Below, piece after piece: positions 1 to 8,690 of a DNA stretch of 64,000 nucleotides (position 1 is its first letter; the number at the start of each line of letters is the position of its first letter). The position numbers and the translations under genes are program-made. The notes under the pieces are model-generated. The model did not search any database. It worked only from the letters and a program-made list of their open reading frames with translations, and was not told where the DNA came from. Origin of the DNA: Oceanicola sp. D3. Its GTDB lineage: Bacteria; Pseudomonadota; Alphaproteobacteria; Rhodobacterales; Rhodobacteraceae. The stretch covers positions 3,162,001-3,226,000 of the forward strand of contig NZ_CP040932.1 of NCBI RefSeq assembly GCF_006351965.1, written 5' to 3'.

Positions 1-1
1 T

Positions 2-811
2 GCCGGGGCTTCCATGCGCCTGACCGCGGCAGGACAGGCGCTTTTGCCCTACTTCCAGCGTATCCTCGATACGTTCGACGAAGCGCAAAACCGTTTGAAC
101 GAGCCTGAGAAATGGCAGGGCACGATCCGCCTCGGAGCGATTGATACGATCATCTCCACCTGGTTGACCGATTTTCTGGACCTGCAACAAAAGCGCTTTC
201 CCAACATCAAGCTTGAGGTCATCTCGGCACCAACGATTGACCTGTTGCAAGAGCTCCAGCACGGCAACGTCGATATCATCATGGTGCTCGGCCCCTCCTA
301 TGACCGTGCCTTGGCCGAGGTGCCGCTCTGCGTGATGGATGTTGCGTTTTACGGCGCACCGATGGGGCCGAACGAGCCGCAGGAAGGCACCCGCAAGCTG
401 TCGCCCGAAGCGGTGTCTGAGGCGAATATCATCACCTTTCCGCGCGGCTCGCGGCCCCATGTCGACGTGGTTCAACGGATGACCCAGCTCAAGCTCACCA
501 AGATGCCGACGATCTCGGGGTGCTCTTCACTGTTCACGATGCGCTCGATGGGGGAGCGTGGCCTTGGGGTCATCACCCTGCCGCGCATCATGGCAGAGGG
601 CACATCCTTGCAGGAGCTGGACCTTGGGGTGACCTTGCCTTCAATGAGCTTTGCCGCTGTGTATGAGCCTGCCGCCGCCCCGCCCATCTACGCGCTAACC
701 TGCGCGCTCGCCGCCGAGATCGCGGCAGACTATGCCCAGCGCGTTGGAAGCGGCGTGCATGTTCCGGTGCCCCTTGCAGCCAAGAGCGCAGAAGCACCAA
801 CCGACACCTAG
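2..811 (+). CDS. LysR-family transcriptional regulator, 5' end outside window
   Basis: The reading frame is open from base 2, so the start and the DNA-binding helix-turn-helix lie upstream of the window. What remains begins at the end of the linker helix (LTAAGQALLPYFQRILDTF, typical of the LysR helix-turn-helix exit) and continues through a complete effector-binding domain, with the usual beta-strand entry GTIRLGAIDTI near residue 35 and VDIIMVLG near residue 90. The ATG at 14 is an internal methionine, not the start. It lies on the opposite strand from the amine oxidase gene and is separated from it by a hairpin at 903-923, so the two converge and need not be functionally linked. The effector is unknown. 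Confidence 0.85.
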   Translation, partial: AGASMRLTAAGQALLPYFQRILDTFDEAQNRLNEPEKWQGTIRLGAIDTIISTWLTDFLDLQQKRFPNIKLEVISAPTIDLLQELQHGNVDIIMVLGPSYDRALAEVPLCVMDVAFYGAPMGPNEPQEGTRKLSPEAVSEANIITFPRGSRPHVDVVQRMTQLKLTKMPTISGCSSLFTMRSMGERGLGVITLPRIMAEGTSLQELDLGVTLPSMSFAAVYEPAAAPPIYALTCALAAEIAADYAQRVGSGVHVPVPLAAKSAEAPTDT

Positions 812-902
812 GGCGTGAGGCGGTTCTTGCGCCGCGGCCCTCCCCGTTGAAGGCCAGCTTCCGCCTCACCTAGGGCACCGCCCTTACCGCCATAAGTAGC
901 GA

Positions 903-923
903 CCCCGGCCATTACAGCCGGGG
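903..923. terminator. Hairpin between convergent lysR and amine oxidase genes
   Basis: CCCCGGC (903-909) pairs with GCCGGGG (917-923) around a 7-nt loop. It lies between the stop of the LysR gene (811) and the stop of the minus-strand amine oxidase (944), so it could serve both strands. No clear T-run follows on either side, so termination is only a suggestion. The same gap holds a 9-bp inverted repeat (GTGAGGCGG 815-823 / CCGCCTCAC 861-869) and a 10-bp direct repeat CACCTAGGGC (805-814 and 867-876). Confidence 0.4.
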
Positions 924-943
924 CCAAGTCCTTACTGCCGCCG

Positions 944-2929
944 TTACTGACCCTTGCGGATGGTCATGCCCGGGTTATTGGCAAAGAAGTTGTGCGGCAT
1001 CAGGTGAATGGTCTTCCACTCCGTCGACATAACCGGCCAGTCCTCCATGCGCGGGATATGGTGGAACCCGGCCGAGAACCACGACACGACGTCCTGCCCC
1101 ATCAGCGACTGATCTTCCTTGACCCATTCGGCAAGCGTGTCCGTGCCATCGCTCTGGAACGGGTATCTGCCGCCGGCATAGCGCTCTTCCGGGTCATAGA
1201 CCGTGTTCCACACCGAGTACTCGATATAGGCATTCCGCTTCATCGACGGATCATTCACGTAATCGAAGGGACCATAGGCGATGGAGCCGTGGTGGATCAT
1301 CCAGCCGGGTGTGTGGCCCAGGTGCCCTTCGCGCGCCGGGTTGGAGTAGTGGAAGTAGCGCGGCTTCGACGAGCTGATCTTGTAACGCGCGTCCATCTCG
1401 CTGTCGGGCATGTTGTGCTCGACCGTCCAAAGGCTGCGGCGCGGAAGATCGGGGTCAACTTCGGCGGGCACGATATCCATCGTGCCGAACATGTTGACCG
1501 GCTGATCAATGTCGAAGTCGATCTTGAAGTTGAAATAGTGGTCGTGGTTCGCGGCCACGAGGTGCGGCGCGATCAGCGTGCCATGCTTGGTTTCCTCGGC
1601 CGCCGTGGGATCGTTCATCGAAGCCGCTGCGGCCCCCTTCACACCGTCCAGACCGGTGGCCCCCACCATGATGCGGATATCGGCATTCTGGTAGAAGCGA
1701 TAATCGATCAGGTAGTCATAGTTGCCCACCTGTGAGGCCGAACGCACGATCAGCTCGGTCGCCGGCCGTCCCTCCGCAGGCACGAAGGTTTCGGGGCCCT
1801 GGGCAAAGATCTCGAAGTGCCGCCAGGCCGGGTCGCCGATGTTGCGCTCGAAGATGCAGATGGCGTTGGGGATCTCGATCGGTTTGCCGAAGTCATCGGA
1901 GATGACCGACGGCAGAAAGGTCGCATGTGCCGGGCAGTCGATGCCCGCTTCGAGCGGCGTCATGAACAGGCCGAAACCGTATTCGCCGCTGTCCATGTAG
2001 GTGCGCCAGTACCAGCCTTCCGACGGGTCCATGTAGGGCACGAAAACCTCGGAGAGGTGCGTCTGGTAGATGATCGGGCGTTTGACATCGCCATCCATGA
2101 CGTTGATGTTGGAAAGCACCAGCCCGGCCCGCTTTTCGGTGCGCAGGTTAAAGTCGAACAGATCCCAAGAAATATTGCTGCCCTCGATCGTGAAGTTCGG
2201 CCCGCCCTCCTGCGTCATCGTCACCGGGTTGGTCTCGGGGCGCAGCGGCGCGCGTTCGGCCACCTCGTCTTCGGTGTAGCCCCAGTGATCGGTGGCCAGC
2301 GGGATGGGCTCCTTGTCTATCACGTCGATGACGGTGCGGGTCTTGAGGTCGATCGTCGTGTAGAGGCCCTCGATCGGCTTGGCGTACCAGTTCGAATTCT
2401 CGCCCGGCAACACGTAGCACGGCACCTTCATCAGGCGGGTGCCATCATACTCATCGGTAAAGAAGTTGCCCGCCGTGAGCGGAAGGCAGAAGACATCGTC
2501 CGGCGTCAGGCCGCGCTTGGCCAGCCCGGCCTGAACGCGTTCGTCCGAAACGGTGATTTCGAGCGCCTGCATGAATTCCGAGAACAGCACCATCGACTGC
2601 CCGTCGACCAGCGTGTTGCTTTCAACCTCGCCACTGGTCAGGTTGACGATGGCTTCAAAGAACCCTTCGTCGTTCACATGGTGCACGATGGCGCGGCGGG
2701 TCAGCGCGTCGCCCGGTTCAAAGGCCAGCACCTCGGACTTGGGCGGCTCCTGCAGGTCGATCATCGGAAAGAGCGACTGCTCGGTGGTGATCCCGGCGTC
2801 GCGGGCAATCTGCGTGGCGCGGTTGAACTCATCTGCCGTCAGCCCGTCCAGCGGGTGCGTCTGCGCCGTCGCCTGATGCGACAGTAAGGCCGTCGCCAGT
2901 GCGATGGCTGCTGTGCTTGTGTATCTCAT
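944..2929 (-). CDS. tynA: Secreted copper (topaquinone) primary-amine oxidase
   Basis: This enzyme family oxidises primary amines to aldehydes, releasing ammonia and hydrogen peroxide, usually in the periplasm. The 661-aa product starts with a clear Sec signal peptide (about residues 1-22, ending in ATAQ). The topaquinone precursor motif GNYDY is present with Tyr404. The catalytic-base motif MDSGEYG carries Asp313. The copper ligands fit His462 and His464 (NHDH) and His646 (MPHNFF). Length is normal for bacterial enzymes. The ATG at 2929 has a GAGGAG ribosome site about 9 nt upstream. It follows the aldehyde dehydrogenase by 94 bp on the same strand, below a FeaR-like regulator, the same trio as E. 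coli tynA-feaB-feaR. Substrate (phenethylamine, tyramine, tryptamine) cannot be read from the sequence; the neighbouring iac genes make tryptamine attractive. Confidence 0.93.
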   Translation of the reverse strand: MRYTSTAAIALATALLSHQATAQTHPLDGLTADEFNRATQIARDAGITTEQSLFPMIDLQEPPKSEVLAFEPGDALTRRAIVHHVNDEGFFEAIVNLTSGEVESNTLVDGQSMVLFSEFMQALEITVSDERVQAGLAKRGLTPDDVFCLPLTAGNFFTDEYDGTRLMKVPCYVLPGENSNWYAKPIEGLYTTIDLKTRTVIDVIDKEPIPLATDHWGYTEDEVAERAPLRPETNPVTMTQEGGPNFTIEGSNISWDLFDFNLRTEKRAGLVLSNINVMDGDVKRPIIYQTHLSEVFVPYMDPSEGWYWRTYMDSGEYGFGLFMTPLEAGIDCPAHATFLPSVISDDFGKPIEIPNAICIFERNIGDPAWRHFEIFAQGPETFVPAEGRPATELIVRSASQVGNYDYLIDYRFYQNADIRIMVGATGLDGVKGAAAASMNDPTAAEETKHGTLIAPHLVAANHDHYFNFKIDFDIDQPVNMFGTMDIVPAEVDPDLPRRSLWTVEHNMPDSEMDARYKISSSKPRYFHYSNPAREGHLGHTPGWMIHHGSIAYGPFDYVNDPSMKRNAYIEYSVWNTVYDPEERYAGGRYPFQSDGTDTLAEWVKEDQSLMGQDVVSWFSAGFHHIPRMEDWPVMSTEWKTIHLMPHNFFANNPGMTIRKGQ

Positions 2930-3023
2930 GTCGCGTTTCTCCTCTGTTGTTATTTGCCTAGCGCGGTTGGTTTCATTCCGTTGCAGCCCGGCTAGCGGCC
3001 ACTGATCCTCGGGCCACCGGGCG

Positions 3024-4484
3024 TCATCTGGGGCCCAAGAACTGCGTCTGAATGTCAGTGTATTCCATCAGCCCCTCTTCGCCGAACTCGACTCCCAAGC
3101 CCGATTTCTTGAGCCCGCCGAAGGGCGCGTTGGGCTGGATCATCCCGTGACTGTTCAGCCAGACCGAGCCGCATTCGAGCCGCGAGGCAATCTCCTGCCC
3201 CTTCGCGGTGTCCGTGGTCCAGACAGAGCCACCAAGGCCAACCTCGACATCATTGGCCATCGCAATGGCCTCTTCGACATCTTCAAACTTGATGATCGGC
3301 AGCGCCGGGCCAAATTGCTCTTCAGCGACCAGCGGCGCGCTATTGTCCAGATCGGCAATGATCGTTGGCGGATAAAACAGGCCTTCGCCCGGAGCGCCCC
3401 CCAGCAAGACACGTCCCTGATGCTTGCTGGCGTCCACCAGCGCCTTGACCTTGTCAAACTGCATCTGGTTGGAGATCGGCCCGAGGATGCTGTTTTCGTC
3501 CAGCGGATCACCGAGGGGGATGGTCTTGGCAAAATCCACCAGCGCGTTGCAGACGTCATCATACACATCGGCATGAACATAGAGGCGCTTCAAAGCTGCG
3601 CAGGTCTGGCCGTTGTTGATGAACGCGCCCCAAAACAGCCCTTCGGCAATGGCCGCCGGGTCCACGTCCGGCAAAACGATACCGGCATCATTGCCGCCCA
3701 TTTCAAGCGTCAGGCGCTTCATGCTCGGCGCCACCGATTGCATGATCTTGGAGCCGGTTGCGCAGGAGCCGGTAAAGACGATCTTGCGGATGCCATCATG
3801 CTGCGACATGGCAGCCCCGATGTTGGTGGTCACATCATCCGAGCTCACCACGTTCAGAACGCCGGCTGGCAGAACCTCGTTCAACAGCTCGATCAGCCGG
3901 ATGGTCGACAGCGGCGTAAACGGCGAAGGCTTGACCACAACCGTGCAGCCCGCGCGAACGGCAGGCAAAAAATGCCAGGCCGCAATCAGAACCGGCCAGT
4001 TCCACGGGGTGATCGAGCCCACAACGCCCACCGGCTTGCGGTGCAGTTCCACCCGGCCTTGCGCGTCATCCTGCAAAACCTTGATGGGCATGGACAGGGA
4101 GGAGGTATAGGCCGCCCAGCCCTGAACGCCGCCCATCTCAAAGCGAGACCCGATGCCGTTCAGCGGCTTACCCTGCTCCATCGAGATAAGCCGCGCGGTT
4201 TCCTCGGCGTTCTCCTCAACCTTCTTTGCAATCGCAAGGCACGCCTCGGCACGAGCCTCATCACTGGTCTTGCTCCAGCTCTCAAAGGCGGCGTTGGCCG
4301 CCGCCACCGCCCCGTCCAGATCGCGCCCGCTGGCCATCGGCGCCCTGCCGACAAGCCCGCCGGTCGCCGGGTTGACCACATCGAAATAGCGCTCAGCCGC
4401 AACGGGCTGCCCTCCGATGATCATGGGATAATCGCGAATTTCAGCCTCTGGTGCCGCTACCGCTTGTGCATTGTTCTCAGCCAT
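3024..4484 (-). CDS. NAD(P)-dependent aldehyde dehydrogenase (aryl-acetaldehyde type by context)
   Basis: An aldehyde dehydrogenase superfamily member of 486 aa that oxidises an aldehyde to the carboxylate. Family motifs are intact: PWNWPVL in the cofactor-binding region, the general base Glu261 in LEMGGND, and the nucleophile Cys295 in NNGQTCAA, with KKSGLG near the C-terminus. The start is taken as the ATG at 4484, because GGAGGG lies 4 nt upstream; an in-frame GTG at 4496 has no such site. It sits between the FeaR-like regulator and the amine oxidase on one strand, so the likely job is to oxidise the aldehyde the amine oxidase makes, as FeaB does in E. coli. If the amine is tryptamine the product would be indole-3-acetate, which feeds the iac operon. 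The actual substrate is inference. Confidence 0.9.
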   Translation of the reverse strand: MAENNAQAVAAPEAEIRDYPMIIGGQPVAAERYFDVVNPATGGLVGRAPMASGRDLDGAVAAANAAFESWSKTSDEARAEACLAIAKKVEENAEETARLISMEQGKPLNGIGSRFEMGGVQGWAAYTSSLSMPIKVLQDDAQGRVELHRKPVGVVGSITPWNWPVLIAAWHFLPAVRAGCTVVVKPSPFTPLSTIRLIELLNEVLPAGVLNVVSSDDVTTNIGAAMSQHDGIRKIVFTGSCATGSKIMQSVAPSMKRLTLEMGGNDAGIVLPDVDPAAIAEGLFWGAFINNGQTCAALKRLYVHADVYDDVCNALVDFAKTIPLGDPLDENSILGPISNQMQFDKVKALVDASKHQGRVLLGGAPGEGLFYPPTIIADLDNSAPLVAEEQFGPALPIIKFEDVEEAIAMANDVEVGLGGSVWTTDTAKGQEIASRLECGSVWLNSHGMIQPNAPFGGLKKSGLGVEFGEEGLMEYTDIQTQFLGPR

Positions 4485-4573
4485 TTCACCCTCCACGTGA
4501 CGGTCTGAGACAAGTCTGCGCTATGCCTAACCCCGAATCTTGGACAGAAGCGTCACATTCCCGGCCCCGCAGA

Positions 4574-5584
4574 TCACCGCGCGTGCCGCGCCACCGAGGG
4601 GCTCGCGGCCCCCGCGCCCTGTGGGCTGACAAGGCTCAACTGGCTTTCGGCAAACCGAGGCTGCTTGCCCGGCGCCGTGCCATACTTCTTTCGGTATTCC
4701 CGGTAAAAATAGGACAGATCGTTGAACCCGTGGCTATAGACCAGATCGGTAACAGATCTGGCCCCGTGGGGTGTTTTGACCAAGGGCAGCAACGCATGGG
4801 CGCTGCGCAGCCTTGTGTCCAAAATGGCCTTGCGCGGGGTCGTGCCCGCTTTGTTGAAGGCCCGCTGCAACCTGCGAAGCGGCACGCCCAGAGACTCCGA
4901 AAGCTCAGAGGGCGTGAACTCCGGATCGTGAAACTGCGTGCCGATGACCCCGAGAGCCGCCGCCAAAAGCGCGCCCTGAAGGGCATCTTCGGGGCAGGCG
5001 CCGGTTTCGATCGCAAAGAGGTAGGATTCCAACAGCTCAAAGAAGCCTTCACCCCCCGGCCCCTGCGGCTCATCGGAAATCGAAGCACAGATCGCGGAGC
5101 GCAGCACCAGGCTTTCACGGGACTTGTGCGAGATGAAAAGCCCGCCTTTCAGCATCCGGCCAAACCGTTGATGCACCTCGTCGCGAGGCAGCCGGAAAGA
5201 CAGCTGCTGGTTATGAGCCTGCTGGAAATTGAACTCCGACGGCCTTTCGCTGTCCACGATGAAGATATCGCCCTGGTCCAGACAGGTCACGGCGCCGGCG
5301 TGGCGCATCTCGGCCCGGCCCCTGGTCTGGTAGATCAGGAAATAGGGATCCTTGGAGCATTGCCGAATTTCCCGCCCCCCGCGCCGCACGGTGGAGCGGC
5401 CGATGTCGACCTTGGCAAATGCCATGATGTTGCGCTCAAAAGGCGTGATACCGCCCAGAATATGGGGATCAGGGCCATGCGGCTGGACGGTGAAGTTGCC
5501 ACAGGCGGCAAAGACCGCCTGCTGAAAGTCGTCCACATGAGCCCTGCCAATGGTGTCGCCTTGCAAGGCTGCGGCTGTTTGCAT
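4574..5584 (-). CDS. AraC-family activator, FeaR-like
   Basis: The 336-aa protein has an N-terminal effector or dimerisation domain of the AraC-binding-like type (about residues 10-190) and a C-terminal double helix-turn-helix. The first helix-turn-helix is in LSESLGVPLRRLQRAFNKAG and the second ends in the AraC signature SHGFNDLSYFYREYRKKYG. Architecture and setting match FeaR, which activates the amine oxidase and aldehyde dehydrogenase genes in E. coli. It lies upstream of those two genes on the same strand, 89 bp from the aldehyde dehydrogenase start. The ATG at 5584 is preceded by GGGGGAA. A palindrome, GTATC-GGGT-GATAC (5667-5680), lies about 83 bp upstream of the start and recurs at the cat and iac promoters. 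Confidence 0.88.
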   Translation of the reverse strand: MQTAAALQGDTIGRAHVDDFQQAVFAACGNFTVQPHGPDPHILGGITPFERNIMAFAKVDIGRSTVRRGGREIRQCSKDPYFLIYQTRGRAEMRHAGAVTCLDQGDIFIVDSERPSEFNFQQAHNQQLSFRLPRDEVHQRFGRMLKGGLFISHKSRESLVLRSAICASISDEPQGPGGEGFFELLESYLFAIETGACPEDALQGALLAAALGVIGTQFHDPEFTPSELSESLGVPLRRLQRAFNKAGTTPRKAILDTRLRSAHALLPLVKTPHGARSVTDLVYSHGFNDLSYFYREYRKKYGTAPGKQPRFAESQLSLVSPQGAGAASPSVARHAR

Positions 5585-5666
5585 CCCGTTCCCCCGGAGT
5601 CCAAGCGCCCCCCGTTGTTGTGACGGGCGACAGGCTCAGAATATCCGTGTCACATTCGGAATATAG

Positions 5667-5680
5667 GTATCGGGTGATAC
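5667..5680. promoter_or_regulatory. Operator candidate GTATC-N4-GATAC, copy 1 (araC promoter)
   Basis: A perfect 5-bp inverted repeat GTATC GGGT GATAC, 83 bp upstream of the FeaR-like araC start. The same symmetric motif with the same 4-nt spacer occurs at 6242 and 12295, with near matches at 22718 and 8439, each in front of a gene of the aromatic route. The protein that binds it is unknown. Confidence 0.55.
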
Positions 5681-5731
5681 TGCCGAAGGCGAAAGGCGGC
5701 CCGCCCGCCGTTATGGCCGGGTTGGCGCCGG

Positions 5732-6064
5732 TCAGCGCAGGGCGACGTAGTCCTCGGCTGCCAGAGAGACCAAGCGAACATCCGGCCTCTGGCCTGTGGC
5801 GTCGATGAACAACTGCCTGATGGTGTCGCCCGCCGCGCTCGCCAGCTCTGCGGTCCGGTCCGGCATGGCAAGATAGTGAACATCCACAAGGATATCCGCC
5901 TGATCCTCCAGCCCGATGCAGGGCAGGATGGTCAGGTGGCACACGGACTGCGGGGCCGAAAACGCGGCCATGATCGTTTCACGCAGGTCGGGCAACATCG
6001 CCACCAACGCAGCGCGCTTGTCCTTCAAAACCGTCTCCGTCACATGAACCTTCACATTTGGCAT
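5732..6064 (-). CDS. Tautomerase-superfamily protein with N-terminal proline
   Basis: A 110-aa protein starting Met-Pro (MPNVKVHVTE). In the tautomerase superfamily, removal of Met exposes Pro1 as the catalytic base, and the start fits that. Length suits the longer subgroups (MIF-like or CHMI-like) rather than the 60-aa 4-oxalocrotonate tautomerases. A good ribosome site (AAGGGAG) precedes the ATG at 6064. It is transcribed away from the CatR-like regulator across a 251-bp shared promoter region holding the GTATC-N4-GATAC copy at 6242. It might isomerise an unsaturated keto acid or lactone in the neighbouring cat/iac pathway; no catC is visible in the window. Exact reaction unknown, and the family call is from short motifs only. 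Confidence 0.6.
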   Translation of the reverse strand: MPNVKVHVTETVLKDKRAALVAMLPDLRETIMAAFSAPQSVCHLTILPCIGLEDQADILVDVHYLAMPDRTAELASAAGDTIRQLFIDATGQRPDVRLVSLAAEDYVALR

Positions 6065-6241
6065 GGTGAGCCACTCCCTTTCTTCGCGCAGTTCAGCCCC
6101 ATCAGGCCGCCGCCACTCTCATCCCCGGTATCGCCCCTGCCGTGCCGGGCGCTCCAACCGGGCGGCTGTTCTGTTCGCCCCCGCAGTTGGAATTTGCGCA
6201 TAGATGTCGCAGTTTCACATGGCGGCGCGATGCTCGCTCGG

Positions 6242-6255
6242 GTATCAAACGATAC
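6242..6255. promoter_or_regulatory. Operator candidate GTATC-N4-GATAC, copy 2 (lysR / tautomerase promoter)
   Basis: Perfect GTATC AAAC GATAC, 60 bp upstream of the CatR-like lysR start at 6316, in the shared region with the divergent tautomerase gene. That distance suits autoregulation by a LysR-type protein. The spacing differs from the published BenM/CatM site (ATAC-N7-GTAT), so assigning it to this regulator is inference. Confidence 0.55.
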
Positions 6256-6315
6256 TCGCTGGCAACGGCACGCTTTGCCCGGAAATCCGGCGCAACCCCG
6301 GGTAGGGAGTGAAGA

Positions 6316-7209
6316 ATGATCAACACCAAGCAACTCACCTACTTTCTTGCGGTTGCCGAGGAGTTGCACTTTGGGCGCGCGGCGGAACGGCTGGATATTG
6401 CGCAGCCACCGCTCAGCCGACAGATCAAACAACTCGAAACCGAGCTAGGCGCGGTTCTGTTCAATCGCGGGCGCAGTGCAATCACGCTGACCCAGGCCGG
6501 GGAGCGCCTGCTCAAGCGCGGCAAGTCGATCATGTCGCAGCTGGAAGACACACAGCTGGAGATCCGGCGCTTGGGTCAGGGGGCCGAGGGGCGCCTGCGC
6601 ATCGGCTTTGTCGGCTCCGCCACCTACGGAATATTGCCGAACATCATCAAATCCTACCGCGCCTCCTATCCCGAGGTGAACCTGAGCCTTGTTCCGATGA
6701 ACAACGCCGGGCTGCACCGTGCGCTTGTTTCAAGAGAGCTGGATATCGCTTTCGCCCGACCAGCCCTGAAGGACAGCGAGTTTGTAACCCGGCCACTGAT
6801 AGAAGAACCCCTGATCGCAGCGGTCCCCGACAACCACCCGCTAAGCTCCGGCGAAACGCTGGACCTCTCCTCCCTTTCCCGCCCCAACCTCGTGCTCTAC
6901 CCCGAGTATCCCAGACCGAGCTACGCCGATGTTGTCCTTGGGTTTTGCGAGGCACAGGGCATTGATATCTCGCGCAGGGTCTGGACGATGGATCTTCAGA
7001 CGGCGCTCAGCCTTGTGGCGATTGGCGAGGGCATCTGCATTGTGCCCGGGTCTGTTGGCACCTCGCAGCGCAACGGGCTGCGCTTCCTCCAGATCGAGCC
7101 CGCCCTTGGCCACACCTCCCTGTCGGTCAACTACCGGCTGGATGAGCAAGGCCTCCATATCCGGAACTTCATCCAGATCGCCCAATCGGTGTCACGCAAC
7201 ATGCCGTGA
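6316..7209 (+). CDS. LysR-family regulator, CatR/BenM-type
   Basis: A full-length LysR regulator of 297 aa. The N-terminal winged helix-turn-helix is clear (TYFLAVAEELHFGRAAERL, then QPPLSRQIKQLE, residues about 8-45), followed by the linker helix and an effector domain opening with GRLRIGFVGSATYG, a phrase typical of the CatM/BenM/CatR/ClcR branch. A GGGAG ribosome site precedes the ATG. It converges with catB with 3 bp between the stop codons, so the natural role is a cis,cis-muconate-responsive activator of the cat genes. The GTATC-N4-GATAC element 60 bp upstream recurs before catA and, degenerate, before catB, which supports that role. The effector is inferred from the branch and neighbours. 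Confidence 0.85.
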   Translation: MINTKQLTYFLAVAEELHFGRAAERLDIAQPPLSRQIKQLETELGAVLFNRGRSAITLTQAGERLLKRGKSIMSQLEDTQLEIRRLGQGAEGRLRIGFVGSATYGILPNIIKSYRASYPEVNLSLVPMNNAGLHRALVSRELDIAFARPALKDSEFVTRPLIEEPLIAAVPDNHPLSSGETLDLSSLSRPNLVLYPEYPRPSYADVVLGFCEAQGIDISRRVWTMDLQTALSLVAIGEGICIVPGSVGTSQRNGLRFLQIEPALGHTSLSVNYRLDEQGLHIRNFIQIAQSVSRNMP

Positions 7210-7212
7210 GGC

Positions 7213-8361
7213 TCAGCGCGCGGCACCGGCCCGCGTAAACTTGGAGCCGTCGCGGCGAAACTTCTCAACCTTCTCCCAATCGAATTCAACGCCGATACCG
7301 GCACCGGACGGAATTTCTACATGGAAATCCTTGTAGGTCAGCGGCTCTGCCAGAATGTCTTCCACCAGCAAGAGCGGGCCAAACAGCTCTGTTCCCCAAG
7401 CCAGCGTTTCCACGGTCGAGAACAGCTGAAGCGCCGCCGCCGTGCCAAGCCCGGTCTCCAGCATCGTGCCGCCGTAAAGACCAAGCCCCGCGGCCTGACC
7501 AATCGCAACCACCTCTGACGCGCGGGAGAGCCCGCCGGATTGGGCCACCTTGACGGCGAGCACATCCGCCGAGCGGGCGGTGACAACCCTCAGCGCATCT
7601 TCCGGGCCATTGAGCACCTCATCCGCCATCACGGCGATCTCGTAGCTGGCGGCCAACTCGGCCATCTCCGCCATGAAGCGGGTCTCGACCGGCTGTTCTA
7701 CAAGCTCGCAGCCCGCGTCTTGCAACCCTTTCAGCCCCCAACGCGCATCCTGCAGGCTCCAAGCCTGGTTTACGTCAACACGCACGCTCGCCGCATCGCC
7801 GACGGCCTCCTTGATGCGGGCCACATGGGCCACGTCATCGCGCACCGCGCGCTTGCCGATCTTCAACTTGAAGGTGTTATGCCGACCGGCCTCTATCATC
7901 TCGTGGGCTTCAGCAATGTCGGTGTCCGAGTTGCCCGATGCCAAAGTCCATGCCGCCGGCAGACGGCTGTGCACCGCCCCGCCAAACAGCTGCGAGACCG
8001 GCACACCAAGGCGTTTGGCCAATCCATCCCAGAGCGCAATTTCAACCGCCGACTTGGCAATGAAGTTCCCCTTGACCGACTTGGCAATATGCTGGACCGC
8101 CTCGTTCAAGCCATTGCCATCCCGCCCGATAAGCACGGGGGCGATATAGGTTTGAATAACCGAGGCAATGCTTTCCGGGCTTTCGGGGCAATAGGAGATG
8201 CCGCCAATCGTGGTGCCTTCGCCAATCCCCTCGGAACCATCAGAAAACAGCACCCGCACAAGAACGGCAGACTGGGTGCGCATGGTCGCCATCGACAGGA
8301 CATGTCCGCGGATCGTCGGAATATCGAGAATGACCACCTCAACCTTTTCAATCTTCGACAC
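7213..8361 (-). CDS. catB: Muconate cycloisomerase
   Basis: CatB converts cis,cis-muconate to muconolactone in the beta-ketoadipate pathway. The 382-aa protein belongs to the enolase superfamily, muconate-lactonizing branch. The conserved set is present: Lys165-x-Lys167 (KLKIG), metal ligands Asp196 (DVNQ), Glu222 (EQPV) and Asp247 (ADEV), and Lys271 (KVAQSGG), close to the numbering of the Pseudomonas enzyme. The N-terminal phrase TIRGHVLSMATMRTQ is typical of CatB. I take the GTG at 8361 as start because AGGGAGAGG lies just upstream; the ATG 42 bp further upstream would add 14 atypical residues. CatA lies 14 kb away, after the iac genes. Confidence 0.92.
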   Translation of the reverse strand: MSKIEKVEVVILDIPTIRGHVLSMATMRTQSAVLVRVLFSDGSEGIGEGTTIGGISYCPESPESIASVIQTYIAPVLIGRDGNGLNEAVQHIAKSVKGNFIAKSAVEIALWDGLAKRLGVPVSQLFGGAVHSRLPAAWTLASGNSDTDIAEAHEMIEAGRHNTFKLKIGKRAVRDDVAHVARIKEAVGDAASVRVDVNQAWSLQDARWGLKGLQDAGCELVEQPVETRFMAEMAELAASYEIAVMADEVLNGPEDALRVVTARSADVLAVKVAQSGGLSRASEVVAIGQAAGLGLYGGTMLETGLGTAAALQLFSTVETLAWGTELFGPLLLVEDILAEPLTYKDFHVEIPSGAGIGVEFDWEKVEKFRRDGSKFTRAGAAR

Positions 8362-8438
8362 GCAACCTCTCCCTCGATCCAAGCCGTCGTTGCGACGGAA
8401 CATGCAATTGGCGATGCAATCTGTCGATGTTTGCCCGG

Positions 8439-8452
8439 GTCTTGACTGATAC
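8439..8452. promoter_or_regulatory. Degenerate GTATC-N4-GATAC site, copy 5 (catB promoter)
   Basis: GTCTT GACT GATAC keeps a perfect right half-site and 3 of 5 bases of the left. It overlaps a separate perfect inverted repeat, TTGACT (8442-8447) / AGTCAA (8456-8461). It lies 78 bp upstream of the catB start. Alone it would not be called; the stronger copies at 5667, 6242, 12295 and 22718 make it worth noting. Confidence 0.35.
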
Positions 8453-8538
8453 CCTAGTCAACCAACCGGCACTGCGCGCGGCCTGAACGCGTTGTGGTGC
8501 ATGCGACCCGCGTGGAATGCCACGTATTATTCGTCAAA

Positions 8539-8554
8539 GGTATTGTACATTACC
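8539..8554. promoter_or_regulatory. 16-bp near-palindrome upstream of the first TRAP operon
   Basis: GGTATTGTACATTACC is symmetric except for one base pair (GGTAT-TGTACA-TTACC). It lies 137 bp upstream of the dctP start at 8691. The inverted repeat at 12354-12371 before iacH shares the ACATTAC core, so one regulator could read both. No bound protein is identified. Confidence 0.35.
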
Positions 8555-8690
8555 GTCACCTGCATTGAAGCCAGAGCGCCAGTCAGCGTTGCACGAACGT
8601 GGAAACGGTTCGGGGGACCGTCTTGGCTGCCCCACTCTCACGCAGCATTCCCGCACCCGTCGTAACCCTTTGTCACACGTTGGATCGCAC

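Larger units (their letters stand above)
8362..8690. other. 329-bp divergent promoter region catB / dctP (first TRAP)
   Basis: No coding sequence is supported here. It must hold the catB promoter (minus strand) and that of the damaged TRAP operon (plus strand). Two operator-like elements stand out: a degenerate GTCTT-GACT-GATAC overlapping TTGACT-N8-AGTCAA (8439-8461), about 80 bp upstream of catB, and a 16-bp near-palindrome centred on TGTACA (8539-8554). No convincing -35/-10 pair was seen. Confidence 0.5.

Noticed and set aside
805-876. Direct repeat CACCTAGGGC as an attachment or insertion footprint
   Set aside because: Only 10 bp, both copies inside one intergenic gap, with no mobile gene nearby; chance or part of a terminator region is more likely.
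5732-6064. Muconolactone isomerase (CatC)
   Set aside because: CatC proteins are about 95 aa with a different N-terminus; the Met-Pro start and length fit the tautomerase superfamily instead.
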